Assembly (NCBI RefSeq): GCF_038095555.1
Contig: NZ_CP124591.1
Location: 248,001-312,000, forward strand
Direction: 5' to 3'
Length of the DNA: 64,000 nucleotides
DNA from: Macrococcoides psychrotolerans
GTDB taxonomy: Bacteria > Bacillota > Bacilli > Staphylococcales > Staphylococcaceae
Position 1 is the stretch's first letter, and each line of letters starts with the position of its first letter. Positions 41,612 to 50,660 of the stretch are shown here, in pieces. The notes below the pieces were generated by a model. The model worked only from the letters and a program-made list of their open reading frames with translations. It ran no database searches and was not told where the DNA came from. The position numbers were made by a program, and so were the translations under genes.

Positions 41612-43474
41612 TTATTTTTTTGATTTAAATTGAATTAATCTCATCGCGTTTAGTATAACAAGCAGCACACTTACTTCATGAGCGAACATACCTATCGCTA
41701 AGTTTACACCGCCCATGATTATACCGATGAGTAGTAAGATTACTGTAATAAGTGCGATTGCGATGTTTTGTTTTAATATGCGCATTGTTTTTCTTGCAAG
41801 ATTAATTGCATGTGCATATTGTGTCAATGAGTCGTTCATCAGAACGAGATCTGCGGTCTCCATAGAGATATCTGTTCCGCCTTTCCCCATAGCCAGTCCT
41901 ACATCTGCGATTGCAATTGCTGGCGCATCATTAATGCCATCACCGGCCATTGCAACTTTTTTACCTTGCTGCTGCAGTAATTGAATGTGTTTCAATTTAT
42001 CATCCGGCATCATTTCAGCTTGATACGTATCCAGACTTAATTGCTGGCTTACAGTGTGAGCAGTTCTTGCGTTATCTCCTGTAAGCATGATGATTTCTTT
42101 AATTCCGTTATCACGCATTGTTTGAAGTGCTTCTACTGCATCTGAGCGGATCGCGTCAGCAATCGCGATAATGCCAGTAAATGTATTATCGATTGCGATA
42201 AATGTAACAGTATTACCTGACGTTTCTAATTGTTTCGCCTGTTGTTCGTATTGTTCTTGTATCATAATATGATGGGTCTGCATTAGTTTACGATTTCCTA
42301 TTAATACAGTGTGATGGTGGATTTCACCTTTAATCCCTTGTCCTTTAACTGTTTTTGTTGTAATCATTTCGGATTGGTCGAAAGCTACTCGTGCTTTTAC
42401 GTATTGCACGACTGCCTTACCAAGATGATGTTCAGAGGTCATTTCGATTTGGCCGACGAGAGATAATATTTCTTGTTCTGTAAAGTGTGTCTTGTCAAAT
42501 TTAACAGAAGTTACTTCTGGACGACCTTTCGTTAACGTACCAGTTTTATCGAAGACAAGTGTGTCTACTTTTGATAATGTATCGATCACTTCTCCACCTT
42601 TAATGAGCGCACCATTTTTAGCGCCATTTCCAATTCCAGCGACATTTGCAACAGGGGCGCCAATAACGAGTGCTCCTGGACATGCAATGACTAGAAACGT
42701 AATAGCCAGGTGAAGATCGCGTGTGATAAGCCAGACGATTAATGATAGTATTGCAATACTTGGTGTGTACCATTTTGCAAATCTATTCAGAAACTTCTCT
42801 GCTGGTGATCTTGCATCTTGTGCTTCTTCTACGAGTTCTATAATTTTTGCGAACGTCGTGTCTTCATCTACTTTTTCAGTGAATACTTCAATATATCCAG
42901 TATCAATAATGGTACTGCTGTAAACTTTGTCATTTTCTTTCTTTGATACTGGGTGTGACTCTCCTGTTATGGATGCTTCAATAATATGAGCCTTTCCTTT
43001 AATGATATAACCATCCACTGGCACAGTCCCGCCAGAATATACGACGACTGTGTCACCAATATTAATATCGTCAATATCGACTTTTTCAATTTCTCCGTCT
43101 CTTAATCGGTTTGCATCTTGTGGTGCCATGTCAACAAGTTTGCTAATTGAATTACGTGTAATCTTAAGCGTTCTTGCTTCAAGATAACTTCCGAATAAGA
43201 ATAGGAATGTTACAACAGCTGATTCAGTATATTCATGAATATATAGTGCGCCGATAACTGCAAGCGTTACAAGTAGTTCAATGGAGAAGACTTTCAGCAT
43301 AAGTGATTGCCATGCTTTTAATGCGATTGGCATCATGGCGATTAATGTTGCGATAATAAGGAAAGCGTTGCTAAAGCTTTGTACATCTGTCCATTTTAAT
43401 AATAATCCAGATATAAGAAATATAAATGTAATCAGTGTCAATGTGTTTACGTTCTGATAAATCCTCTTCTTCAT
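41612..43474 (-). CDS. P1B-type heavy-metal ATPase with a CPG membrane motif
   Basis: 620 residues: six core plus two N-terminal helices, actuator TGES (about 170), membrane motif IACPGALVIG (C265-P266-G267), phosphorylation site DKTGTLTKG (D309), EHHLGKAVV in place of the usual SEHPL pattern, and GDGINDAPAIAIADVG. There is no N-terminal HMA domain; a separate HMA protein follows. The CPG variant occurs in a subset of Firmicutes pumps and differs from both CPC (Cu, Zn/Cd/Pb) and SPC (Co) types, so the cargo is uncertain. An FNR-like box lies 72 bases upstream. Confidence 0.88.
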   Translation of the reverse strand: MKKRIYQNVNTLTLITFIFLISGLLLKWTDVQSFSNAFLIIATLIAMMPIALKAWQSLMLKVFSIELLVTLAVIGALYIHEYTESAVVTFLFLFGSYLEARTLKITRNSISKLVDMAPQDANRLRDGEIEKVDIDDINIGDTVVVYSGGTVPVDGYIIKGKAHIIEASITGESHPVSKKENDKVYSSTIIDTGYIEVFTEKVDEDTTFAKIIELVEEAQDARSPAEKFLNRFAKWYTPSIAILSLIVWLITRDLHLAITFLVIACPGALVIGAPVANVAGIGNGAKNGALIKGGEVIDTLSKVDTLVFDKTGTLTKGRPEVTSVKFDKTHFTEQEILSLVGQIEMTSEHHLGKAVVQYVKARVAFDQSEMITTKTVKGQGIKGEIHHHTVLIGNRKLMQTHHIMIQEQYEQQAKQLETSGNTVTFIAIDNTFTGIIAIADAIRSDAVEALQTMRDNGIKEIIMLTGDNARTAHTVSQQLSLDTYQAEMMPDDKLKHIQLLQQQGKKVAMAGDGINDAPAIAIADVGLAMGKGGTDISMETADLVLMNDSLTQYAHAINLARKTMRILKQNIAIALITVILLLIGIIMGGVNLAIGMFAHEVSVLLVILNAMRLIQFKSKK

Positions 43475-43545
43475 TGTCTCTGCTCCTTTCGTAATATGTG
43501 TTGTCCTTTCACATATTATGATAAGGGAGATTCCACTTTAATAAA

Positions 43546-43559
43546 TTGACTTAGATCAA
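43546..43559. promoter_or_regulatory. FNR-like box upstream of the metal ATPase
   Basis: TTGAC-TTAG-ATCAA, one base off the palindromic FNR consensus TTGAT-N4-ATCAA. It overlaps the last codons and stop of the crp/fnr-like gene and is 72 bases upstream of the ATPase start. Confidence 0.7.
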
Positions 43560-44219
43560 TTTATTGAGGTTTTCCTGAAGAATTCGATATGTTTTATGAT
43601 TAATCTTCTTTATAATCTGTTCTTCTTCTAATTTATTGAAAGTACGATTTAATGTTTCAGGCTGCATACTTAAATAAGACGCAATATGCTTTTTCGTTAA
43701 AGATAAGTTCAGCATATTCCCCTCACGATAGTTTTCGATATACATCATTAGTTTAGAACGGCTATCCAGTAATGAAATATTCGTTGTCTGCGTTTCAGAT
43801 TCTGACAGACGTTTTGCAAATGTTTCGATAAAGGTAATGCTGATGCTAGGATATGTGTGCATTAATTGATATATATCCTCTCTTTTTATAATACAGATTT
43901 CAGCATCTTCTAAGACTTCAGCGTAAGATGTGTTGTTCAAAGAAGGATTGAATAATGATATTTCTCCCGTATAGTCACCGTGAGAAAGTATTCTAATCAG
44001 CTGTTCTTCACCGTTTTCATTGAGTTTATAAATTCTGACACGCCCTTTATGCACAACATAGAGAGAATCGATTGTATCTCCAGCTAAATAGAGATGTTCT
44101 TTTTTAGCAAAAGATCGTTGCATAATCTTGTTGAAAATAAGCTGCATCGTCTCTTCGTCAAGATGATTGAATATAGGTACTCTCTGCACGCATAATTCAT
44201 AATTATGATGACATTCCAT
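43551..44219 (-). CDS. Crp/Fnr-family transcriptional regulator
   Basis: 222 residues: cyclic-nucleotide-binding-type sensor barrel (LYVVHKGRVRIYKLNENGEEQLIRIL, GEISLF) and a C-terminal HTH (SLTKKHIASYLSMQPETLNRTFNKLEEEQII). Two cysteines near the N-terminus (C3 and C10 in MECHHNYELC) recall the thiol-sensing FLP proteins of lactic acid bacteria rather than a four-Cys FeS cluster. The ATG at 44219 follows CGGAGGC. FNR-like palindromes lie at both ends of the gene, so it probably regulates itself, the downstream metal ATPase and perhaps ppdK. Confidence 0.85.
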   Translation of the reverse strand: MECHHNYELCVQRVPIFNHLDEETMQLIFNKIMQRSFAKKEHLYLAGDTIDSLYVVHKGRVRIYKLNENGEEQLIRILSHGDYTGEISLFNPSLNNTSYAEVLEDAEICIIKREDIYQLMHTYPSISITFIETFAKRLSESETQTTNISLLDSRSKLMMYIENYREGNMLNLSLTKKHIASYLSMQPETLNRTFNKLEEEQIIKKINHKTYRILQENLNKLI

Positions 44220-44261
44220 AATGAAGCCTCCGGTATCTTTTAATCTCATCCTAACATATAT

Positions 44262-44280
44262 AATTGATGAGTTATCAATT
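44262..44280. promoter_or_regulatory. palindrome between the crp/fnr-like gene and ppdK
   Basis: AATTGAT-GAGTT-ATCAATT, perfect 7-bp arms, an FNR-like dyad with a 5-base centre, in the divergent promoter region 43 bases upstream of the regulator. Confidence 0.55.
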
Positions 44281-44381
44281 TATGATTGTCATTTTCTTTT
44301 TAATGTGACATACTAATTATTGTATTAGTATGACCTATTAAAGCGAATGGTATAACACATTAATTATATGAGGTGAATGAT

Positions 44382-46997
44382 TTGAATAAAAAGATCTATG
44401 CTTTTGAAGAAGGTACACAAGATATGAAGGACTTATTAGGTGGTAAGGGTGCGAATCTTTCTGAGATGATGCGCCTCGGTTTACCTGTTCCTAATGGTTT
44501 CACGATTACGACTGAAGCCTGTATTGAATATCTTGCACAAGGTGAGCAGTTAACAGATGGTTTATCAAATGAATTAAAGACATATATTAAAGGTTTAGAA
44601 GATAAGACAGGTAAGGCTTTCTCTTCTAAAGAAAATTTATTACTCGTATCTGTACGTAGTGGTGCGAAGATTTCGATGCCAGGGATGATGGATACAATTT
44701 TAAATTTAGGGTTAAACGACGAAAATGTTGAAAGTTTAGCTCAAGTGACGAACGATGCACGCTTTGCGTATGATTGCTACCGTCGTTTGTTACAGATGTT
44801 CGGTAGTGTTGTATACAATATCCCGATGGAGGCCTTTGAAGGTTTCTTTGAATCATTCAAAAAAGAAAAAGGCCATCAGATTGATGCAGATATTCCTGCT
44901 GAAGATTTAAAGGTGATTGTCGAGAAATATAAAGAAATTTACGTTGAAGAAGCGTATAAGCCTTTCCCACAAGAGCCGTTTAAACAGTTGACAGAAGCGA
45001 TTGAAGCGGTATTCAAGTCATGGAATAATGATCGTGCGCGTATTTATCGTGACTTAAATGAAATTCCTCATGATATCGGTACAGCGGTAAACGTTCAGGA
45101 AATGGTCTTCGGAAACAGTGGAGACCGTTCAGGTACAGGTGTAGCCTTTACACGTAATCCAGCGACAGGTGAACATAAGTTATACGGTGAGTACTTACTC
45201 AATGCACAAGGTGAAGACGTTGTTGCGGGAATCCGTACACCGAAAGAGATTGAAACATTAAACGAGCAGATGCCACAAGTGTATCAGGCATTTGTTGATG
45301 TCACGAAGAAATTAGAAGCGCATTACAAAGATATGCAGGATATTGAGTTTACCATTGAAAACGAAAGATTATTCATTTTACAGACGAGAAATGGTAAACG
45401 TACAGCAAAAGCTGCGATTAACATCGCTGTAGATATGGTACATGAAGGTGTCATTTCTAAAGAAGATGCCGTTGCAATGGTAGATGTAAAATCAATAGAT
45501 CAGCTGTTACATCCTAACTTTAATGAAGAGGCATTAAAATCTGCTGAATTAGTATCAGATAAAGGTTTGCCAGCTTCTCCTGGTGCTGCAACAGGTATTA
45601 TCGTCTTCTCAGCATTAGATGCAAAAGCGAAAGCTGAAGCAGGTGAAAAAGTTATATTAGTTCGTCCGGAAACTTCTCCAGAGGATATTGAAGGTATGAT
45701 TGCTGCTGAAGCGATTGTAACGACACATGGGGGTATGACGAGTCATGCTGCTGTAGTTGCCCGTGGTATGGGGAAATGCTGTGTAACTGGATGTTCAGAT
45801 CTTGAAATTAATACGAAAGAAAAATACGTAAAATATGCTGGTAAAACGCTATCTGAAGGTGATGTAATCTCAGTTAACGGGTCAACGGGTGCTGTATATA
45901 TCGGTGAAATTGAAACGACGAAAGCTGAAGCAAGTGATGTCTTTGAAGAATTTATGGGCTGGGCAGAAGAAATCGCACGTTTATCTGTACGTATGAATGC
46001 TGAAACTGAAGGCGATATTAAAGCGGGCTATTCATTTAACGCTAAAGGTATCGGTTTAGTACGTACTGAACATATGTTCTTTGGTGAAGAGCGCTTAGTC
46101 GAAATGAGACGTTTCATCTTAGCATCTACATACGAAGAGCGTGTAGAAGCATTAAATAAAATTAAAGTGTATCAAACAGAAGACTTTGAAGGCATCTTTA
46201 ATTTATCCGGGGACCGTCCGTCAATCGTCCGTCTATTAGATCCACCATTACATGAGTTCTTACCGAAAGGTGGAGAGGAAGTTAAAGCAGTTGCAGATCA
46301 GTTAGGTGTAACGACAGACTTCCTGGAAAAACGAATCAGTGAATTACATGAATTCAACCCAATGCTCGGTCACCGAGGTTGTAGATTAGCAATTACTTAT
46401 CCTGAGTTATATGAAATGCAGACTGAAGCAATTATTACAGCTGTGCTTAATCTAAAACAAAAAGGGATTGAAACGAAACCGGAAATCATGATTCCGTTAG
46501 TTTCAACATCACAAGAATTTGTTATCTTAAAAGATGTCGTAAAGAATAAAGCTCAGGAAATCATGGATGCAAAAGGTGTACAAGTTGACTACCTAATTGG
46601 TACAATGATTGAAACACCACGTGCATGTTTAGTTGCAGGCGAACTTGCTGAGCACTCAGAATTCTTTAGTTTTGGTACAAACGATCTAGCACAATTAACA
46701 TATGGTTTCTCTCGTGATGATGCAGGTAAGTTTATTAATGAATATATCAACCGTGAAATTCTTAGCGTCGATCCTTTCCAAACATTAGATGTAGAAGGTA
46801 TGGGACAATTAATCAAGATTGCAGTTGAAAGTGCGAAATCAGTGAATCCATCGATTAAGATCGGGGTCTGTGGTGAGTTAGGTGGAGATCCTAAATCAAT
46901 CCATTTCTTTAATGGCTTGGACATTGATTATGTATCATGTTCACCATTCCGTGTGCCAGGCGCAATTCTTGCAACAGCTCAAATTCAGGTGGAATAA
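44382..46997 (+). CDS. ppdK: pyruvate, phosphate dikinase
   Basis: 871 residues. Interconverts pyruvate + ATP + Pi with PEP + AMP + PPi. Visible: ATP-grasp region (GGKGANLSEM, VRSGAKISMPGMMDT, VFGNSGDRSGTGVAFTRNP), the swivelling phosphohistidine domain TTHGGMTSHAAVVARGMG (His near 455), and the PEP-binding barrel (GLVRTEHMFF, GTNDLAQLTYG, GVCGELGGDP). The TTG at 44382 lies 6 bases after GAGGTG; an in-frame GTG at 44373 is part of that site. Full length. It is followed 18 bases later by its regulatory protein, so the pair forms an operon. Role: gluconeogenic or anaplerotic PEP formation, or PPi-linked glycolysis. Confidence 0.95.
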   Translation: MNKKIYAFEEGTQDMKDLLGGKGANLSEMMRLGLPVPNGFTITTEACIEYLAQGEQLTDGLSNELKTYIKGLEDKTGKAFSSKENLLLVSVRSGAKISMPGMMDTILNLGLNDENVESLAQVTNDARFAYDCYRRLLQMFGSVVYNIPMEAFEGFFESFKKEKGHQIDADIPAEDLKVIVEKYKEIYVEEAYKPFPQEPFKQLTEAIEAVFKSWNNDRARIYRDLNEIPHDIGTAVNVQEMVFGNSGDRSGTGVAFTRNPATGEHKLYGEYLLNAQGEDVVAGIRTPKEIETLNEQMPQVYQAFVDVTKKLEAHYKDMQDIEFTIENERLFILQTRNGKRTAKAAINIAVDMVHEGVISKEDAVAMVDVKSIDQLLHPNFNEEALKSAELVSDKGLPASPGAATGIIVFSALDAKAKAEAGEKVILVRPETSPEDIEGMIAAEAIVTTHGGMTSHAAVVARGMGKCCVTGCSDLEINTKEKYVKYAGKTLSEGDVISVNGSTGAVYIGEIETTKAEASDVFEEFMGWAEEIARLSVRMNAETEGDIKAGYSFNAKGIGLVRTEHMFFGEERLVEMRRFILASTYEERVEALNKIKVYQTEDFEGIFNLSGDRPSIVRLLDPPLHEFLPKGGEEVKAVADQLGVTTDFLEKRISELHEFNPMLGHRGCRLAITYPELYEMQTEAIITAVLNLKQKGIETKPEIMIPLVSTSQEFVILKDVVKNKAQEIMDAKGVQVDYLIGTMIETPRACLVAGELAEHSEFFSFGTNDLAQLTYGFSRDDAGKFINEYINREILSVDPFQTLDVEGMGQLIKIAVESAKSVNPSIKIGVCGELGGDPKSIHFFNGLDIDYVSCSPFRVPGAILATAQIQVE

Positions 46998-47015
46998 TAT
47001 CGGGAGGCAGTACAT

Positions 47016-47837
47016 TTGAGTAAGTATGAAGAAGACGATCTATTGATTTATATTGTTTCTGATTCTATCGGTGAAACAGCGGATAGAATGCTCCATGCAA
47101 CATTGTCCCAATTTCCTAAACTAACTTCTGTCACAGTCAAGAAGTTCTCATTTGTAAAGGATGAAGAAGCGTTTAGAAATATATTGGAACTCGCGCATGA
47201 TAAAAATGCAATTGTTGTTACAACACTTGTTAATCCGGACTTTAATGAAATAGGTAAAGCGTATGCTGAAGAAGTTGGATTATCATATATTGATTATATG
47301 ACAGGTATGATTAAGGTGATTGAGCATCATACGGATATGGAAGCAAGACATGAAAGTGGTGCATTACGTAAGTTGGATAGCGATTACTTTAAGCGTATTG
47401 AAGCGATTGAGTATTCGGTGAAATATGATGATGGTAAGAACTTTAATAATTTAAGTGAAGCGGATGCATTAATTATAGGGGTATCAAGAACATCAAAGAC
47501 ACCACTCAGTATGTACTTAGCAAATAAAGGGTACAAAATTGCCAACATCCCGCTCGTGCCGGAATCACCAATCCCAGAATCAGTATTTCAAGAGAAAAAC
47601 TTAAAAGTGATTGGTCTTACCGCAAGTCCCGAATATATTATGAACATCCGTACTGAACGCGTGAAAATTCTTGGGCTGACAGGTCAAGCAGAATACAATA
47701 ATCTGCGTCGTATTAAAGAGGAGTTAAGTTACGCAGAAGAAGTGTTTAATCGTCTGAATGCAACGGTAATTAATACGGAATTTAAGTCGATTGAAGAATC
47801 TGCATTTTATATCGAGAAATATTTAAATAAAAAATAA
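47016..47837 (+). CDS. PPDK regulatory protein (bifunctional kinase/pyrophosphorylase)
   Basis: 273 residues of the DUF299/YqfL family, which phosphorylates PPDK or PEP synthase with ADP as donor and removes the phosphate with Pi. The P-loop is GVSRTSKTPLSMYLA (about 152-166), and the N-terminal SDSIGETADRM is a family signature. The start is TTG, 8 bases after GGGAGG. Directly downstream of ppdK, which makes PPDK the evident target. Confidence 0.93.
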   Translation: MSKYEEDDLLIYIVSDSIGETADRMLHATLSQFPKLTSVTVKKFSFVKDEEAFRNILELAHDKNAIVVTTLVNPDFNEIGKAYAEEVGLSYIDYMTGMIKVIEHHTDMEARHESGALRKLDSDYFKRIEAIEYSVKYDDGKNFNNLSEADALIIGVSRTSKTPLSMYLANKGYKIANIPLVPESPIPESVFQEKNLKVIGLTASPEYIMNIRTERVKILGLTGQAEYNNLRRIKEELSYAEEVFNRLNATVINTEFKSIEESAFYIEKYLNKK

Positions 47838-47849
47838 ACCGCTATTGTT

Positions 47850-47880
47850 AAGCGCAGCAAATTTATTGCTGCGCTTTTAA
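47850..47880 (+). terminator. terminator after the ppdK operon
   Basis: AAGCGCAGCAA / TTGCTGCGCTT, 11-bp stem with a 5-base loop and short T-run. Confidence 0.9.
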
Positions 47881-47933
47881 CAATTTAAAGCAAGAATATG
47901 CTATCATGATAAATGCTCAAAAAGGAGGATGTT

Positions 47934-49250
47934 ATGGAAAATAAAAATATAATTCAAAAAAATATTGGATTCTTTCCGGCACTTGCACTCGTTATGGGAA
48001 CTGTTATCGGTTCAGGTGTTTTCTTTAAAGTATCCAATATAACAGAAGTGACAGGAACACCAGGAATGACTTTGCTTGTATGGCTGCTAGGAGGATTGAT
48101 TACAATCTGCGCTGGCCTTACAGTCGCAGAGCTTGCAGCTGCAATTCCAAGGAACGGTGGATTGACAACATATATAGAATATACTTATGGCAAATTTTCA
48201 GGGTTTTTGGCAGGATGGGCACAAAGTTTTATCTACTTTCCAGCGATGATTGCAGCACAGGCAATTGTATTTTCAGAACAAGTACTCAACTTATTACATC
48301 TTAAAGACGGGTGGATTGTGCCAGTTGCATTTATTGCAGTGGCTTCGATTTACCTGATCAATATTATCGGATCTAAGGCAGGTGGTATTCTGCAGTCTGT
48401 AACGCTAGTGGTTAAACTTATTCCCTTGATCGTTATCATTATATTCGGTTTGATGAATACTGGAGACGTTGAAGTATCGCTTGCACCGAACACCGGAGAT
48501 ACGGGAATTAACTTCTTTACAGCGATTGGTGCAGGGTTACTTGCAACGATGTTTGCGTATGATGGCTGGATTCATGTCGGTAATATTGCCGGGGAAATGA
48601 AGAATCCAAAGCGTGACTTGCCGCTTGCAATTGTTCTAGGGTTAGGATTAGTTACTGTAATTTATTTATTAATTAACGCAACGTTCTTATATACATTGCC
48701 GATTGATGAACTTAAAGGGAATTTAAGTGCAGCTACAGATGCATCAGAAATTTTATTAGGAGATATGGGTGGAAAACTCGTTACGATTGGTATATTAATT
48801 TCAGTTTACGGTGCATTAAATGGCTATACAATGACAGGAATGCGTCTACCTTATGCTATGGCAGAGAAGAACATCCTGCCATTTAAAGAATCATTTATGA
48901 AAGTGACAACGGCAGGCATTCCTTGGTTCAGTGGACTGGTACAAGTTATTATTGGAGCGATCATGATTACTTCACGCTCGTTTGATGCAATTACTAATAT
49001 GCTTGTATTCGTTATCTGGGCGTTCTACGTGATGGCGTTCTATGCAGTGTTTATACTAAGAAAGCGTGAAAGTGAGTTGGAGCGACCATACAAAGTTCCG
49101 TTATATCCATTGATACCAGCCATTGCAATTATTGCAGGTTTATTTGTAATGGTGAATACATTATTCACACAACCAGTATTAGCGATTGTTGGGATCATTA
49201 TAACGTTGCTTGGAATACCGATTTATAAGATGAAGATTAGAGTAAAATAA
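47934..49250 (+). CDS. APC-family amino acid permease (SteT/YkbA-like)
   Basis: 438 residues, about 12 transmembrane helices, with the helix-1 motif MGTVIGSGVFFK and helix-6 region FAYDGWIHVGNIAGEMKNPKRDLP. The pattern AELAAAIPRNGGLTTYIEYTYG is typical of the L-amino-acid exchanger branch (LAT-like) including the Bacillus Ser/Thr exchanger SteT. Exact substrates unknown. The ATG at 47934 has AAAGGAGGA; upstream in-frame codons are leader. Monocistronic, with a convergent neighbour across a shared terminator. Confidence 0.85.
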   Translation: MENKNIIQKNIGFFPALALVMGTVIGSGVFFKVSNITEVTGTPGMTLLVWLLGGLITICAGLTVAELAAAIPRNGGLTTYIEYTYGKFSGFLAGWAQSFIYFPAMIAAQAIVFSEQVLNLLHLKDGWIVPVAFIAVASIYLINIIGSKAGGILQSVTLVVKLIPLIVIIIFGLMNTGDVEVSLAPNTGDTGINFFTAIGAGLLATMFAYDGWIHVGNIAGEMKNPKRDLPLAIVLGLGLVTVIYLLINATFLYTLPIDELKGNLSAATDASEILLGDMGGKLVTIGILISVYGALNGYTMTGMRLPYAMAEKNILPFKESFMKVTTAGIPWFSGLVQVIIGAIMITSRSFDAITNMLVFVIWAFYVMAFYAVFILRKRESELERPYKVPLYPLIPAIAIIAGLFVMVNTLFTQPVLAIVGIIITLLGIPIYKMKIRVK

Positions 49251-49254
49251 TAAA

Positions 49255-49291
49255 ATGTATCAGTCTATCAATAGGCTGATACATTTTTTAT
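49255..49291. terminator. bidirectional terminator between the permease and nitronate monooxygenase genes
   Basis: AATGTATCAGTCTAT / ATAGGCTGATACATT with one G-T pair and a short loop, followed by six T. Confidence 0.9.
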
Positions 49292-50311
49292 TATTTCACT
49301 AAATATTTCTTTAGCAGTATTATTCTTTGCAAGTCTAGGAGCCTGTCCACACCATAAATGGAGATCCTCTACTTGATAATGCAAGGCTGCTTGTTTTCTT
49401 AATGAGCTTGTTAAATCATTTTGATACGGATATGGTAGAATGTCATCGTTAAATTTTTCTAATTGAGAGATCAGGAGATTCTTGATACCACGGGCTTCTT
49501 TGCCGCTTATTGCTTTCGTCAGTACAGTATCGGTTTCTGATGCATTGAATATTGCTTCTTTATGAATAACAGGCGCCTTGCTTTCTTTGCTTGTTAAAAA
49601 GGCGGTACCCATCTGAACACCGGATGCACCGAGTGCGAGAGCAGCATTTATTCCACGATGATCCATTATGCCACCAGCTGCTATGATGGGGATGTTAATT
49701 ACGTCAGCAACTTGTGGGATTAAGGCAAACAGACCGATATTGTTTGTCGTTTTGAAATTTGCACGATGTCCACCTGCTTCATAACCTTGAATGACGACTG
49801 CATCCATTTTTGCTTGTTCACAAAGGAATGCTTCTTCGACTGAAGCTGCGCTGCCAATAACTTTAATATCATTGGATTGTAACTTAGAAATCATCTTGTT
49901 GTCTGGAATACCGAACGTGAAGCTTACAATAGGGACGTGCTTTTCAATAATGATATCAATCATCTGCTCAAATGATTCATATGTGTGTGATTTTATGTCT
50001 GGCACATTGAGATTATATTTAGAGTAATACGGCTCTAAAATCGACTGCATTAATTTAATAGCACTTTCATCTACATCAGGATGTTCGGGAACGAATAAAT
50101 TAACAGCAAAAGAATTTTGTGTTAGTTGATGTACTTCATTAATTTCAGTTAACAGTTGTTCATGGTTCATATAGCCCGCACCAATCGTACCAAGGCCGCC
50201 TTCGTTGCTGATCGCTGCTACAAGCTCAGGTGTGGTCGAGCCTGCCATACCTGCTTGAATGATTGGATAATCTATATTTAATAAGTTGCATATCGGATTT
50301 TGATTAGACAT
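49268..50311 (-). CDS. nitronate monooxygenase (2-nitropropane dioxygenase family)
   Basis: A 347-residue FMN TIM barrel: PIIQAGMAGSTTPELVAAISNEGGLGTIGAGYM at the N-terminus (first 20 residues are the most typical), catalytic-region QGYEAGGHRANF, IPIIAAGGIMDHRGINAALALGASGVQMGTAFL. Class I nitronate monooxygenases detoxify propionate 3-nitronate; the family also includes FabK-type enoyl reductases, but the EAGGHR motif favours the former. AGGAGTCC precedes the ATG. Confidence 0.85.
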   Translation of the reverse strand: MSNQNPICNLLNIDYPIIQAGMAGSTTPELVAAISNEGGLGTIGAGYMNHEQLLTEINEVHQLTQNSFAVNLFVPEHPDVDESAIKLMQSILEPYYSKYNLNVPDIKSHTYESFEQMIDIIIEKHVPIVSFTFGIPDNKMISKLQSNDIKVIGSAASVEEAFLCEQAKMDAVVIQGYEAGGHRANFKTTNNIGLFALIPQVADVINIPIIAAGGIMDHRGINAALALGASGVQMGTAFLTSKESKAPVIHKEAIFNASETDTVLTKAISGKEARGIKNLLISQLEKFNDDILPYPYQNDLTSSLRKQAALHYQVEDLHLWCGQAPRLAKNNTAKEIFSEIIKNVSAY

Positions 50312-50427
50312 CTCAGGACTCCTTTCTATATGAGTAAAGATATCATAATTACAAATGTGCGAAAAAGAATTTGATTATATATTGTGTTACATTAAATGGA
50401 ATTACACTATACACTTAGAAGTCTATC

Positions 50428-50586
50428 ATGACACGATTAATTCCATACTTAGTATTTGAAAGTACAAAAGAAGCTTTAGCATATTATGAAGACGTATTTG
50501 GTGCAACAGAAGTAAATCGTTTACCAGTAGGAAAAGAACAAGCTGAGCAATTCTTGTGTGGTGTTATGGGTGCGCTGGATGTTTAA
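50428..50586 (+). pseudogene. truncated VOC/PhnB-like (glyoxalase-fold) gene
   Basis: A 52-codon frame, MTRLIPYLVFESTKEALAYY then EDVFGATEV, is the N-terminal beta-alpha-beta module of PhnB-type VOC proteins, normally about 140 residues. It ends prematurely in a TAA at 50584, and no continuation is found in the next 70 bases. No convincing ribosome binding site. Probably a deletion remnant. Confidence 0.7.
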
Positions 50587-50660
50587 CGGTAACTAAAATT
50601 ATTTTAGAGCAGATAATCAGCTCTTCTTTTGTGCTATATTATCATTAAAGGGGGAGAGAG

